Source: Methylobacillus flagellatus KT
GTDB lineage: Bacteria; Pseudomonadota; Gammaproteobacteria; Burkholderiales; Methylophilaceae
NCBI RefSeq assembly: GCF_000013705.1
Contig: NC_007947.1
Location: forward strand, 248,001-312,000
Direction of reading: 5' to 3'
DNA length: 64,000 nucleotides
The notes beneath the pieces are model-generated. The model was not told the origin of the DNA. It did not search any database and was given only the letters and a program-made list of their open reading frames with translations. Every line of letters starts with the position of its first letter. The first letter of the stretch is position 1. Position numbers and translations under genes: made by a program. This document shows positions 1 through 9,176 of this stretch, piece after piece.

Positions 1-1513
1 CAAATTTCTGATTGCCGACCATCAATGAGGCGGAGATGCTGATATCCGGTTCGTGCCGGGATTTTGCCAGGGCATTTTGCAACAGATTGTCCACGACACT
101 ATCCCAGACCTCGCTGTCTATCGTTGGATCTGCTTCGGTGCTGATGGTCTCGCTGAAGCTGATGCGACTGCCAGCATAGCGCTGTTGCAGATTGTCCCAC
201 CATTCGAGCAAGGGCAGCATGCGTGTGTTCTCGTTGCGTGGCGCGCCCAACTTGTCGATCGTCAATGCCAGGCGTTGATTGAGCAAAGGCAGTTGCTTGC
301 GAATCAGCGCGACCAATCGTTCATTGTCGGCCTCGGTTGCCTGCTCTGCCGCACTACAGAGTGCGCTCATCGATTGCACGATATTTTTCATGTCGTGGGT
401 GAGGCGTGCCCCCGTCTCATAAATAGCCTGCATATAAGTGTTCTGCAGCAAAGCTTCCTCGCGCCGCTTGGCTTCATGGAACTCGCCAAGTATCTGCGCG
501 AGCAGTTTGAGATGCATTGTGAGCGCAGGTGTCAGCGGCCAACGGCTATAAAGCGTCAGGTGGAAGTCATGGAACGCGAGGTCGGCGAAGTAGGGCGCAG
601 GGGCTCCAAACTCGCCTTGGTCATCTTCAGTCCTCCATTTTCCGCCTACCACCCACGGCAGGGCTTCCACTTCGCTCATTGCCGCTTGCATGAATTCCCT
701 GGCGCTGGTTTCGCGCTCGGCGAGCTCGGCAATATTCTTGATCCAGCGTTCGAATGGCAGACCCACGCTGAGAAGATAGCGAGACAGTAGCTGCCCGATA
801 CCACTGAAACCCGCACGCGGGTTCCATAGCCAGCTGGCCAGCAATAAGACGGCGGCGAGGCCGAACACTACCCATACCACGACCTCGGCGTAATCCGCCT
901 CGGTGGTGCGCGAGAGCGTGAAAATGCTGAGGATCAAAGTCACCGAGAGCAAGAACAGCAGTAGGGTGTAGAAGAAATCCAGAATGGGCGCATGCTGGTG
1001 AGTCTCCTGCTTGACATGCAGGAACAGAATGACCAGTGGAAGAATGGGCAGCAGGTAGAGCATGAGGAATTCTGTCACTTGCAAGGTCGTGTCGGCATCC
1101 AGCAGGTGAGGGATGACCCACAGCAGGAGGACCGAAAGCAGGTAGGTGGCAGCGAACAGGTAGCTGTGGCGCGAAGCGCGCGCAGTCGCGGAAAAAACGC
1201 GTCCACCCAGCAGGCCGAACAAGGCAGAGAGCCAGATGGCCAGCAACCACCAACTTACGAACAAGGTAAGCAGGATGCCACCTGCTGCGAACAACAGAAT
1301 GGCTTGCGGGGAAAGTTTCTCCTTGGTTTGCCAGATTGGCTGCCAGATCAGGAACAAGCCATAGTGGCAGAGCAGTAGCCCCTTCTGCAGCGGATCCTCG
1401 AAACCCCATAGCAGCACGCCGTGAAAACTCAATAACATCAATCCCAGCATCCACTGCTGCAACGTTGATGCGCTGGGTCGGGGAAAATTGTGACTGTTGC
1501 TCAGAATGGCCAT
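1..1513 (-). CDS. Membrane sensor histidine kinase (3' end beyond the window)
   Basis: Two-component sensor kinase, read on the minus strand from an ATG at 1513 and still open at base 1, so the rest of the ATP-binding domain is missing. The first roughly 220 residues are very hydrophobic and give about six or seven membrane helices. A linker of about 130 residues follows, then an H-box (LTHDMKN) with the likely phosphorylated histidine at residue 373, and an N-box (DNLLQNA) near the edge. It resembles the membrane kinases that work with sigma-54 activators (PilS, PrsK), but which subgroup is not certain. It is divergent from the prepilin gene at 1750, which has a sigma-54 promoter. The response regulator would lie outside the window. 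Confidence 0.8.
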   Translation of the reverse strand, partial: MAILSNSHNFPRPSASTLQQWMLGLMLLSFHGVLLWGFEDPLQKGLLLCHYGLFLIWQPIWQTKEKLSPQAILLFAAGGILLTLFVSWWLLAIWLSALFGLLGGRVFSATARASRHSYLFAATYLLSVLLLWVIPHLLDADTTLQVTEFLMLYLLPILPLVILFLHVKQETHQHAPILDFFYTLLLFLLSVTLILSIFTLSRTTEADYAEVVVWVVFGLAAVLLLASWLWNPRAGFSGIGQLLSRYLLSVGLPFERWIKNIAELAERETSAREFMQAAMSEVEALPWVVGGKWRTEDDQGEFGAPAPYFADLAFHDFHLTLYSRWPLTPALTMHLKLLAQILGEFHEAKRREEALLQNTYMQAIYETGARLTHDMKNIVQSMSALCSAAEQATEADNERLVALIRKQLPLLNQRLALTIDKLGAPRNENTRMLPLLEWWDNLQQRYAGSRISFSETISTEADPTIDSEVWDSVVDNLLQNALAKSRHEPDISISASLMVGNQKF

Positions 1514-1570
1514 GAGGCGAGAGGGGTCTCTAATAATGAAGTGTCGTAATTTTGTCACTATAGACGAAAT

Positions 1571-1611
1571 GTCAACACTTTGACGATATTTTGGCAAATG
1601 TGAAATTTGCC
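1571..1611. promoter_or_regulatory. Two short inverted repeats upstream of the pilin promoter
   Basis: GTCAA-cact-TTGAC at 1571-1584 and GGCAAAT-gtgaa-ATTTGCC at 1593-1611 lie about 90-130 bp upstream of the expected start of the pilin transcript. This is the distance at which sigma-54 activators bind. Two TGTC motifs (1552 and 1570) are nearby, a core reported for PilR sites. That they are activator sites is inference. Confidence 0.3.
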
Positions 1612-1672
1612 CTGATCTGCTAGAAAACCCCAGGGCTGCCGGGCTTCTGGGCAGTCTTGATGTCAGGCAGGC

Positions 1673-1689
1673 TGGCATGGGAGTTGCAT
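1673..1689 (+). promoter_or_regulatory. Sigma-54 (RpoN) promoter for the prepilin gene
   Basis: TGGCAT-GGGAG-TTGCAT, with GG at 1674-1675 and GC at 1686-1687 separated by exactly ten bases, the invariant spacing of -24/-12 promoters. Transcription would start near 1699, some 50 bp before the pilin ATG. Pilin genes in other proteobacteria are known to use RpoN, which supports the call. Confidence 0.7.
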
Positions 1690-1749
1690 ATCTCATACCA
1701 CCTTATTTTTTAGCTGCCGCGATCTGGCGGCCTCTCGCAAGGATAGTAT

Positions 1750-2412
1750 ATGAAAAAAACATCCGGCTTCACGCTGATCGAGCTGGCGATTGTCCTCGTG
1801 ATTATCGGCCTGCTACTGGGCGGCGTGCTCAAGGGGCAGGAGTTGATTAATAGTGCTAAGGCAAAAAATATTGCCAATGATTTTAAAAATACGCAGATAT
1901 TGCTGTATGGGTATCAGGACAAATATAGGGCATTGCCTGGGGATGACGCGGCAGTCGCCATGCACATAACGAATGGAACGCCAGCTGCTGCTGCTAATCG
2001 TGGGAATGGTCGAATTGATGGACATTGGAATTCTGTGACGCCGACAGATGAGTCCTATTTGTTCTGGCAACATGTCAGGTTGGCTGGCTTGGCTACAGGT
2101 TCGACTCAAGTGGGGACTGATGCTTACATTCCACGCAATGCTGATGGTGGGCGTATTGGGGTGCAAAGTTTGAATGGATTTAATACGATTCAGGATGATG
2201 AAAACCCGATGGTGGGAACCTTTGTTGTTTGCTCCGAAGGAATTACTGGGCGTTTAGCAAAGCAGATTGATGTATTACTGGATGATGGATTGACAAATAA
2301 TGGGGCGGTACGTGTTACTACGACTCCTGCTGCTGTTGGAGCAGCTGGCAACTCGCTGGCGAATGCCGCTGTTCCTGACGGTGGAACTTTCACTGTTTGT
2401 ATGTCTTTCTAG
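1750..2412 (+). CDS. Type IV pilin-like protein (prepilin)
   Basis: Secreted or surface pilin-like protein of 220 residues. It has a short basic leader (MKKTSG) cut by prepilin peptidase before F7, Glu at mature position 5, and a hydrophobic alpha-1 helix (residues 8-30). Two cysteines, C161 and C217, bracket a C-terminal region and could form the D-loop disulfide of pilins. An AAGGATAG ribosome site precedes the ATG. It stands alone, with its own sigma-54 promoter upstream and its own terminator downstream, and is divergent from a membrane histidine kinase. Whether it is a major pilin, a minor pilin or a type II secretion pseudopilin cannot be told from sequence alone; no assembly genes are nearby. 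Confidence 0.85.
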   Translation: MKKTSGFTLIELAIVLVIIGLLLGGVLKGQELINSAKAKNIANDFKNTQILLYGYQDKYRALPGDDAAVAMHITNGTPAAAANRGNGRIDGHWNSVTPTDESYLFWQHVRLAGLATGSTQVGTDAYIPRNADGGRIGVQSLNGFNTIQDDENPMVGTFVVCSEGITGRLAKQIDVLLDDGLTNNGAVRVTTTPAAVGAAGNSLANAAVPDGGTFTVCMSF

Positions 2413-2427
2413 TCAGAAATGATTTAA

Positions 2428-2460
2428 GTAAAAGCCCGCATTTGCGGGCTTTTACTTTTT
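2428..2460 (+). terminator. Terminator after the prepilin gene
   Basis: Hairpin AAAGCCCGC-attt-GCGGGCTTT followed by a T-rich run. The same 24-base hairpin core occurs again at 59184-59209. Confidence 0.85.
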
Positions 2461-2522
2461 CGGCGATATGAACTCAAGCGCTTTTGCATTAAAATACTGG
2501 GCTAACCTGAAAAGTGGCGATC

Positions 2523-3329
2523 ATGAGCGACAATATCGTCGAAATCGACAATTTATCCTTTGGCTACAAGACGCGCTTGCTGCACAAGGGCATCAACATG
2601 AAATTTCCGCGCGGCAAGGTCGTGGCGATCATGGGCGGCAGCGGTAGCGGCAAGACCACGCTATTGCGATTGATTGGCGGGCAGTTGAAGCCGTCGGGCG
2701 GCGAAGTGCGCGTGACGGGCGAGGTGGTGCATAAGCAGGACCGCAAGGGCTTGCAAAAGCTGCGTCGCAAGATGGGCATGCTGTTTCAGCAAGGCGCCTT
2801 GTTCACTGATCTTTCCGTTTATGAGAATGTGGCCTTCCCGATCCGCGAGCATACCGACCTGCCGGAATCCATGATCCGCGACCTGGTGATGATGAAGCTC
2901 AATGCAGTGGGCCTGCGCGGTGCGCGGAATCTCAAGGCGACAGAGCTCTCCGGAGGTATGGCGCGCCGCGTGGCGCTGGCAAGGGCGGTGGCGCTCGACC
3001 CTTCCATCATTATGTATGACGAGCCGTTCGCCGGGCTGGACCCGATTTCGATGGCAGTGATATGCAACCTCATCCGCAAGCTCAACGATGCGCTGGGCGC
3101 GACCTCCATCATCGTGACGCATGATGTGCAGGAGGTGTTCGCCTTTGCCGATTATGTCTATTTCGTGGCGGACGGCGTCGTGGCGGCAGAAGGCGTGCCT
3201 GATGACCTACGCAAGTCCGAGATGCCGTTCGTGCACCAGTTCGTGCATGGCGAGGTGGATGGGCCGGTGCCTTTCCATTACGCCGCTCCCGACTACCGGC
3301 AGGATATCCTGAGGAGCGTGAATGTTTAG
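2523..3329 (+). CDS. mlaF: Phospholipid transport ABC ATPase MlaF
   Basis: Cytoplasmic ATPase of the MlaFEDB inner-membrane complex, which moves phospholipids between the inner membrane and the periplasmic carrier MlaC to keep outer-membrane lipid asymmetry. Walker A GGSGSGKTT is near residue 40, the signature LSGGMARR near 142, and Walker B IIMYDEP follows. The ATG at 2523 is preferred over an in-frame GTG at 2514; neither has a strong ribosome site. It is the first gene of mlaFEDCB and its stop overlaps the mlaE start, so the two are translationally coupled. Confidence 0.93.
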   Translation: MSDNIVEIDNLSFGYKTRLLHKGINMKFPRGKVVAIMGGSGSGKTTLLRLIGGQLKPSGGEVRVTGEVVHKQDRKGLQKLRRKMGMLFQQGALFTDLSVYENVAFPIREHTDLPESMIRDLVMMKLNAVGLRGARNLKATELSGGMARRVALARAVALDPSIIMYDEPFAGLDPISMAVICNLIRKLNDALGATSIIVTHDVQEVFAFADYVYFVADGVVAAEGVPDDLRKSEMPFVHQFVHGEVDGPVPFHYAAPDYRQDILRSVNV

Positions 3330-4113
3330 TGCTGTGGCGAATATGCTGCGCGGGATCGGTCATCGCGTGATTGACCGCCTGTGGCGGTTCGGTGCCGGGA
3401 TCCGTTTTTTCTTCTACGTCCTGATTTACTCAGGCGAGAGTTTCCGCAGGCTACACCTGACCATACGCGAGATTTATTTTACTGGCGTGTTGTCATTGAT
3501 CATTATCCTCGTCTCGGCGTTCTTCGTTGGCATGGTGCTGGCCTTGCAAGGATATAACACCTTGCAGCGCTATGGCTCTTCCGAGGCGATTGGCGTGCTG
3601 GTGGCCTTGTCGCTGGTGCGTGAGCTGGGACCGGTGGTTACCGCCTTGCTGTTCGCCGGGCGCGCCGGTACCGCGATCACGGCGGAAATTGGTCTGATGA
3701 GGGCGACTGAGCAGTTATCTGCCATGGAGATGATGGCGGTTAGCCCCATCGCCCGCGTGGTGGCGCCGAGATTCTGGGCGGGGCTGTTCTCCATGCCGTT
3801 GCTGGCGGCCTTGTTCTCCATGGTCGGGGTGCTGGGCGGCTACCTGGTGGCGGTTCCCTTGATTGGAGTGGATGCAGGTGCGTTCTGGTCGCAAATGCAG
3901 GCCAGTGTGGATTTTCGCGAAGATATTGTGAATGGGGTAATCAAGAGCCTGGTGTTCGGTATTGCCTGCACCATGATTGCCCTGTTTGAAGGTTTTGATG
4001 CGCCACCGACTGCCGAGGGCGTCAGCCGCGCGACGACACGTACGGTGGTGAATTCCTCTCTGGCAGTACTAGGGCTCGATTTTATAATGACTTCGTTCAT
4101 GATTGTTGCGTAA
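3322..4113 (+). CDS. mlaE: Phospholipid transport permease MlaE
   Basis: Integral inner-membrane permease of the Mla complex, 263 residues, the family's usual length. It has an N-terminal interfacial segment and about five membrane helices, with the conserved stretch around LVRELGPVVTALLFAGRAGTA (split here at residues 95-115) typical of the MlaE/YrbE family. The start overlaps the end of mlaF by 8 bases behind a GAGGAG ribosome site. MlaD follows 21 bases later. Confidence 0.94.
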   Translation: MFSAVANMLRGIGHRVIDRLWRFGAGIRFFFYVLIYSGESFRRLHLTIREIYFTGVLSLIIILVSAFFVGMVLALQGYNTLQRYGSSEAIGVLVALSLVRELGPVVTALLFAGRAGTAITAEIGLMRATEQLSAMEMMAVSPIARVVAPRFWAGLFSMPLLAALFSMVGVLGGYLVAVPLIGVDAGAFWSQMQASVDFREDIVNGVIKSLVFGIACTMIALFEGFDAPPTAEGVSRATTRTVVNSSLAVLGLDFIMTSFMIVA

Positions 4114-4134
4114 GCGCAACACACTGGAGAAAAG

Positions 4135-4629
4135 ATGGAACGTACTACAATTGATCTTTGGGTCGGTGTTTTTGTGGCGGCAGGCATTGCCGCACTGTTC
4201 GGCTTGGCCTTGAAAGTGGGCAACTTCAATAGCGCCACCCTTGGCGAGACCTATAGTGTGACAGGGGCCTTCGAGAATATCGGCAGTCTCAAGCCTCGTG
4301 CCCCGGTGAAAAGTGCAGGCGTGGTCGTGGGGCGTGTGGATGCCATCCGGTTCGACCCCGAGACTTATGAAGCGCTCGTGACAGTGAAGGTGGACAAGCG
4401 GTATCCTTTCCCCAAGGATACCTTCGCCAATATTTATACTGCCGGCTTGCTTGGTGAGCAGTATATTGGCTTGGAAGCGGGCGGCGATGACAAGATGCTG
4501 CAGGATGGCGACAAGTTCATCAAGACGCAGGATGCTGTAGTGCTGGAGAAAATGATCAGCCAGTTTCTTTACAGCAAGGCATCCGAGTCAGCCGATGGTC
4601 AGTCTAACAATAGCAAAGAGGCGGAGTAA
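4135..4629 (+). CDS. mlaD: Mla substrate-binding MCE protein MlaD
   Basis: Periplasmic MCE-domain subunit anchored by one N-terminal helix (residues 8-28). It forms a hexameric ring on MlaFE and passes lipids to and from MlaC. At 164 residues it is a standard single-MCE MlaD. The conserved LKPRAPVKSAGVVVGRV strand region opens the MCE fold and a hydrophobic C-terminal helix (EKMISQFLYSKAS) fits the central pore helix. GGAGAAAAG precedes the ATG. It lies between mlaE and mlaC with short spacers. Confidence 0.94.
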   Translation: MERTTIDLWVGVFVAAGIAALFGLALKVGNFNSATLGETYSVTGAFENIGSLKPRAPVKSAGVVVGRVDAIRFDPETYEALVTVKVDKRYPFPKDTFANIYTAGLLGEQYIGLEAGGDDKMLQDGDKFIKTQDAVVLEKMISQFLYSKASESADGQSNNSKEAE

Positions 4630-4631
4630 GC

Positions 4632-5240
4632 ATGCAAACAATGATGAAGTGGATGGCTGCGATGGCGTTTGTCGGGTGTGCAAACTTGGCTGTGGCGGAG
4701 GTGGCGCCCGATGCCCTGGTGAAGCAGACTGCCGAGGATGTGCTGGCGATAGTGAAGCAGGACAAGGATATTCAGGCAGGTAACCAGAGTAAGATTTTTG
4801 CGCTGGCAGAGGAAAAGATCCTGCCCAATTTCAACTTCGATCGTGTGTCGCGCCTAGTATTGGGCAAGGCCTGGAACAAGGCGACTCCCGAGCAGAAGGC
4901 AGCGTTTCAGGCTGAGTTTCGTACCTTGCTCCTCCGTACTTATGCAACTGCGTTGTCCAAGTACCGTGACCAGACCATTGAGTATAAGCCGTTTCGCGCT
5001 CAGCCTGGTGATACTGACGTCAAGGTGAAAACCCAGATACTGCAGCCAGGCGGTCAGCCGGTGGCTGTCGATTACAGCCTGGAGAAGAGTGGCGATGGTT
5101 GGAAAGTGTATGACATCACCATAGAAGGCGTCAGTCTGGTGACCAATTATCGTAGCCAATTCAGCAATGAGATTCGCCAGGGTGGCCTGGACAGCTTGAT
5201 TCAGAAACTGGCTGCCAAGAACCAGGAATCCAACAAATAA
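4632..5240 (+). CDS. mlaC: Periplasmic phospholipid carrier MlaC
   Basis: Soluble periplasmic lipid carrier shuttling phospholipids between the outer-membrane MlaA complex and MlaFEDB. A cleavable signal peptide ends near residue 22 (CANLAVAEVA). The mature region has the MlaC/Ttg2D pattern: KILPNFNFDRVSRLVLGK, then the FRTLLLRTYATALSKY helix and a C-terminal GVSLVTNYRSQF block. Length is 202 residues, normal for the family. It starts two bases after the mlaD stop, with GGCGGAG as ribosome site inside the mlaD end. Confidence 0.94.
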   Translation: MQTMMKWMAAMAFVGCANLAVAEVAPDALVKQTAEDVLAIVKQDKDIQAGNQSKIFALAEEKILPNFNFDRVSRLVLGKAWNKATPEQKAAFQAEFRTLLLRTYATALSKYRDQTIEYKPFRAQPGDTDVKVKTQILQPGGQPVAVDYSLEKSGDGWKVYDITIEGVSLVTNYRSQFSNEIRQGGLDSLIQKLAAKNQESNK

Positions 5241-5254
5241 GCGTAGAGTACAAC

Positions 5255-5560
5255 TTGGCACAGATTCAACAACAAGGAAATCGCTGGCTGCTCAGTGGCG
5301 ACATGACCATCAACCAGGTCAATGTTCTGCTTGCCGAAAGCAGAGCGCTGCAGATGCCCAGCGTACTGGAGGTCGACCTCGCCCAAGTGGCGGAGGTCGA
5401 CACCGTGGCGCTCAGCTTGATTTTCGAATGGATGCGGCATGCTGCAGCCAACAAGGTCGATATTCGCGTGGTAAACCTTCCAGCCAATCTTGTCGGCTTG
5501 GCGACGCTATATGGCGTGCTTGAGCTGATTCCCCAATCCGACTCCAGTCATTACCATTGA
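5255..5560 (+). CDS. mlaB: STAS-domain protein MlaB
   Basis: Small cytoplasmic STAS-domain protein (101 residues) that binds MlaF and stabilises the transporter. It has the STAS pattern: a beta strand VLEVDLAQV, then EVDTVALSLIFEWMRHAAAN and the VVNLPANLVGLATLYGV helix. The start is a TTG 14 bases after mlaC, with only a weak GTAGAG ribosome site; the next in-frame ATG (5302) would cut the first strand, so TTG is chosen. Low translation would fit a substoichiometric partner, but that is inference. Confidence 0.85.
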   Translation: MAQIQQQGNRWLLSGDMTINQVNVLLAESRALQMPSVLEVDLAQVAEVDTVALSLIFEWMRHAAANKVDIRVVNLPANLVGLATLYGVLELIPQSDSSHYH

Positions 5561-5590
5561 AATGGTGGGGCTTGGTTCCCCGTCTTCCCT

Positions 5591-6484
5591 ATGATTCCCG
5601 CGATCAATATCCAGCAGGTCCACAAGCGTTTTGGCGATCTACATGCGCTGAAAGGCATCGATTTGTCCATCGAGCAGGGGGAGTTCTTCGCATTGCTTGG
5701 CCCGAATGGGGCGGGAAAGTCAACGCTCATCAGCCTGTTGGCTGGCTTGTCTCGTCCCAGCAGCGGTAGCCTGCAGGTAATGGGTTTTGACGTCAGCACG
5801 CATTATGCCCAGGCGCGGCAGGCGCTGGGGGTAGTACCACAGGAGCTGGTGTTCGATCCTTTCTTCAATGTACGTGAGATGCTGCGCTTCCAGGCGGGGT
5901 ATTTTGGCCGTGGTCGCGAAAATGATGCCTGGGTGGATGAAATCATCGAGTCTCTAGGCTTGGCTGACAAGGCTAGCACCAATATGCGCCGCCTGTCGGG
6001 CGGGATGAAGCGGCGTGCATTGATCGGCCAGGCACTTGCGCACAAGCCCCCCGTGATCGTGCTGGACGAGCCGACTGCCGGTGTGGATGTCGAGTTGCGC
6101 CAGACTATGTGGGAGTTCATTCGCAGGCTCAATCGCGAAGGCCACACTATTATCCTGACGACGCATTATCTGGAAGAAGCAGAAACACTCTGTAGCCGCA
6201 TTGCCATGATGAAGCAAGGTGAAATCGTGGCACTGGACAGTACGCGCAACCTGTTGAATCGTGTCCCCGGAAAGCGCTTGCGCCTCAAGCTTTCTGCCAA
6301 CCTGCCTGCTTCACTGGCCTCGCTGGTGAAAGAGGGGCAGGCAGGCGAATATGTCCTCGCTCTTGCCGATGTGGCGCAGCTGGAATTCATCCTGGCTGAG
6401 CTGCGGCTTGCGGGCGTGACTGTCGAGGATATGCAGCTGATCGAGGCTGACCTTGAGGATGTCTTCGTGGAGATTGTAGGCTGA
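5591..6484 (+). CDS. ABC exporter ATP-binding protein (YadG-like)
   Basis: ATPase of an ABC-2 type exporter, 297 residues. Walker A GPNGAGKST is near residue 40, the Q-loop follows, the signature LSGGMKRRALIGQAL is at about 135 and Walker B VIVLDEPTAGVD at about 155, with switch His in TTHYLEE. It overlaps the permease gene by ATGA, so both are made together. The gene follows mlaB by 30 bases and is probably in the same transcript. Substrate is unknown; the YadGH-type pairs are widespread in this mla neighbourhood in betaproteobacteria. Confidence 0.88.
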   Translation: MIPAINIQQVHKRFGDLHALKGIDLSIEQGEFFALLGPNGAGKSTLISLLAGLSRPSSGSLQVMGFDVSTHYAQARQALGVVPQELVFDPFFNVREMLRFQAGYFGRGRENDAWVDEIIESLGLADKASTNMRRLSGGMKRRALIGQALAHKPPVIVLDEPTAGVDVELRQTMWEFIRRLNREGHTIILTTHYLEEAETLCSRIAMMKQGEIVALDSTRNLLNRVPGKRLRLKLSANLPASLASLVKEGQAGEYVLALADVAQLEFILAELRLAGVTVEDMQLIEADLEDVFVEIVG

Positions 6485-7263
6485 TGACCAAGGTAGCAAC
6501 CTGGAATCTGCGTGGGACGTGGACCTTGTTCAAGAAGGAGCTGCTACGCTTCTGGCGCGTCAGCTTCCAGACGGTGGCTGCGCCGGTGATGACCGCGCTG
6601 TTGTACTTGCTGATATTTTCTCATGTGCTGGAGGGGCGCGTGCAGGTGTATCCCGGCGTTGGGTATACAGCGTTCCTGATCCCGGGCTTGATCATGATGT
6701 CGCTGCTGCAGAACGCGTTTGCCAATAGCTCGTCCAGCCTGATTCAATCCAAGATCATGGGTAGCCTGATCTTTATCCTGCTGACGCCGATTTCACACTT
6801 TGGCTTCTACTTGGCTTTTCTTGCCGCTTCTATCATCCGCGGGCTGGTGGTAGGCCTGGGCATCTACCTGGTTGCCATGTTCTTCATCGACTTGCCGGTA
6901 GCGCATCCTGGGTGGATATTGGCATTTGCCTTGCTGGGCAGCGCATTGCTGGGAACTGCCGGCATCATCGCAGGTATCTGGGCAGAAAAGTTCGACCAGA
7001 TGGCAGCTTTCCAGAACTTCATCATCATGCCGCTTTCATTCTTGTCCGGTGTATTTTATTCGATACACTCTCTGCCACCATTCTGGCAGCAGGTGTCGCA
7101 TCTCAATCCGTTCTTTTACATGATAGACGGCTTCCGCTACGGCTTTTTTGGGGTGGGAGATATTTCGCCTTATATCAGTCTAGGCGTTGTGGCAGGGTGC
7201 TTTTTTACCCTATCATTCATTACTTTACGGATGTTGAAATCCGGCTATAAATTGCGAGGCTGA
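6484..7263 (+). CDS. ABC-2 type permease (YadH-like)
   Basis: Membrane partner of the upstream ATPase, 259 residues with six predicted helices and the ABC-2 family motif around LSGVFYSIHSLPPFWQQVSH, followed by NPFFYMIDGFRYGFFG. The start overlaps the ATPase stop (ATGA). The pair would form a homodimeric exporter in the inner membrane; what it exports is not known. The BolA-like gene begins three bases after its stop. Confidence 0.88.
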   Translation: MTKVATWNLRGTWTLFKKELLRFWRVSFQTVAAPVMTALLYLLIFSHVLEGRVQVYPGVGYTAFLIPGLIMMSLLQNAFANSSSSLIQSKIMGSLIFILLTPISHFGFYLAFLAASIIRGLVVGLGIYLVAMFFIDLPVAHPGWILAFALLGSALLGTAGIIAGIWAEKFDQMAAFQNFIIMPLSFLSGVFYSIHSLPPFWQQVSHLNPFFYMIDGFRYGFFGVGDISPYISLGVVAGCFFTLSFITLRMLKSGYKLRG

Positions 7264-7266
7264 ACC

Positions 7267-7518
7267 GTGCTGAGTGCAGAAGCATTGAAAAACTATATTG
7301 CCCAGGGTCTTCCCTGTGATCATGTTCAGGTGCTAGGAGACGATGGGCAGCATTTCGAGGCGGTCATCGTGAGCCCGTTGTTTGCAGGCAAGAATATGGT
7401 GCAACAACACCAGTTGGTGTATCAGGCCCTGGGTGATCGGATGAAAGAGGAGATTCACGCCTTGTCGATGCGGACATTCACCCCGGAAGCCTGGGCTAAA
7501 TTCAATGCCATGCGCTAA
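7267..7518 (+). CDS. ibaG: BolA family protein IbaG
   Basis: Small BolA/IbaG-type protein of 83 residues. BolA proteins bind [2Fe-2S] clusters together with monothiol glutaredoxins. The family core is visible: DHVQVLGDDGQHFEAVIVSP in strands one and two, then LVYQALGDRMKEEIHALSMRTFTPEAW. A GTG start three bases after the ABC permease suggests coupling. The next gene encodes exactly such a monothiol glutaredoxin, so the two likely work as a pair in iron-sulfur handling. The mla-ibaG-murA order is conserved in many proteobacteria. Confidence 0.9.
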   Translation: MLSAEALKNYIAQGLPCDHVQVLGDDGQHFEAVIVSPLFAGKNMVQQHQLVYQALGDRMKEEIHALSMRTFTPEAWAKFNAMR

Positions 7519-7549
7519 TGGCAACCGATTGACAGAACAAGGATATGAT

Positions 7550-7867
7550 ATGGATACACAAGCATTGATAAAAAACCAGGTGACGAGCAATCCGGTCGTG
7601 CTATACATGAAAGGCAGTCCCAAGTTCCCGCAATGCGGCTTTTCCGGACTGGCCGTACAAATCCTGCAAGCCTGCGGCTTGAAGGACTTCGTCGCCGTTG
7701 ACGTGTTAGCCGATCCGGCAATTCGTGAGGGTATCAAAACCTATGCCAATTGGCCGACCATTCCTCAGCTTTACATCAAGGGAGAGTTCATCGGCGGTGC
7801 GGATATCATGCGGGATCTCTACCAGCAAGGTGAATTGCAGAAACTGTTGCAGGAAGCCCAGGCATAA
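7550..7867 (+). CDS. grxD: Monothiol glutaredoxin Grx4
   Basis: Monothiol glutaredoxin of 105 residues that binds a glutathione-coordinated [2Fe-2S] cluster and hands it on, often with a BolA partner. The active-site CGFS motif lies at residues 30-33 (PKFPQCGFSG), with WPTIPQLYIKGEFIGG as the glutathione-binding cis-proline region. The ATG at 7550 has AAGGA upstream; an in-frame ATG at 7505 would give 15 extra residues with no family match and overlap ibaG. It sits between ibaG and murA. Confidence 0.93.
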   Translation: MDTQALIKNQVTSNPVVLYMKGSPKFPQCGFSGLAVQILQACGLKDFVAVDVLADPAIREGIKTYANWPTIPQLYIKGEFIGGADIMRDLYQQGELQKLLQEAQA

Positions 7868-9142
<1,275 letters not shown>

Positions 9143-9176
9143 GCCCCTACAGGCTACATAAACAAGAAAGACAGTC

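Noticed and set aside
627..1454. Open frame of 275 codons on the minus strand
   Set aside because: It lies in another frame of the histidine kinase, is rich in Arg, Ala and His and shows no family motif; the kinase frame has membrane helices and an H-box.
1561..1585. TTGACA and TATAGT on the minus strand as a kinase promoter
   Set aside because: The spacer is only seven bases, far too short for a sigma-70 promoter.
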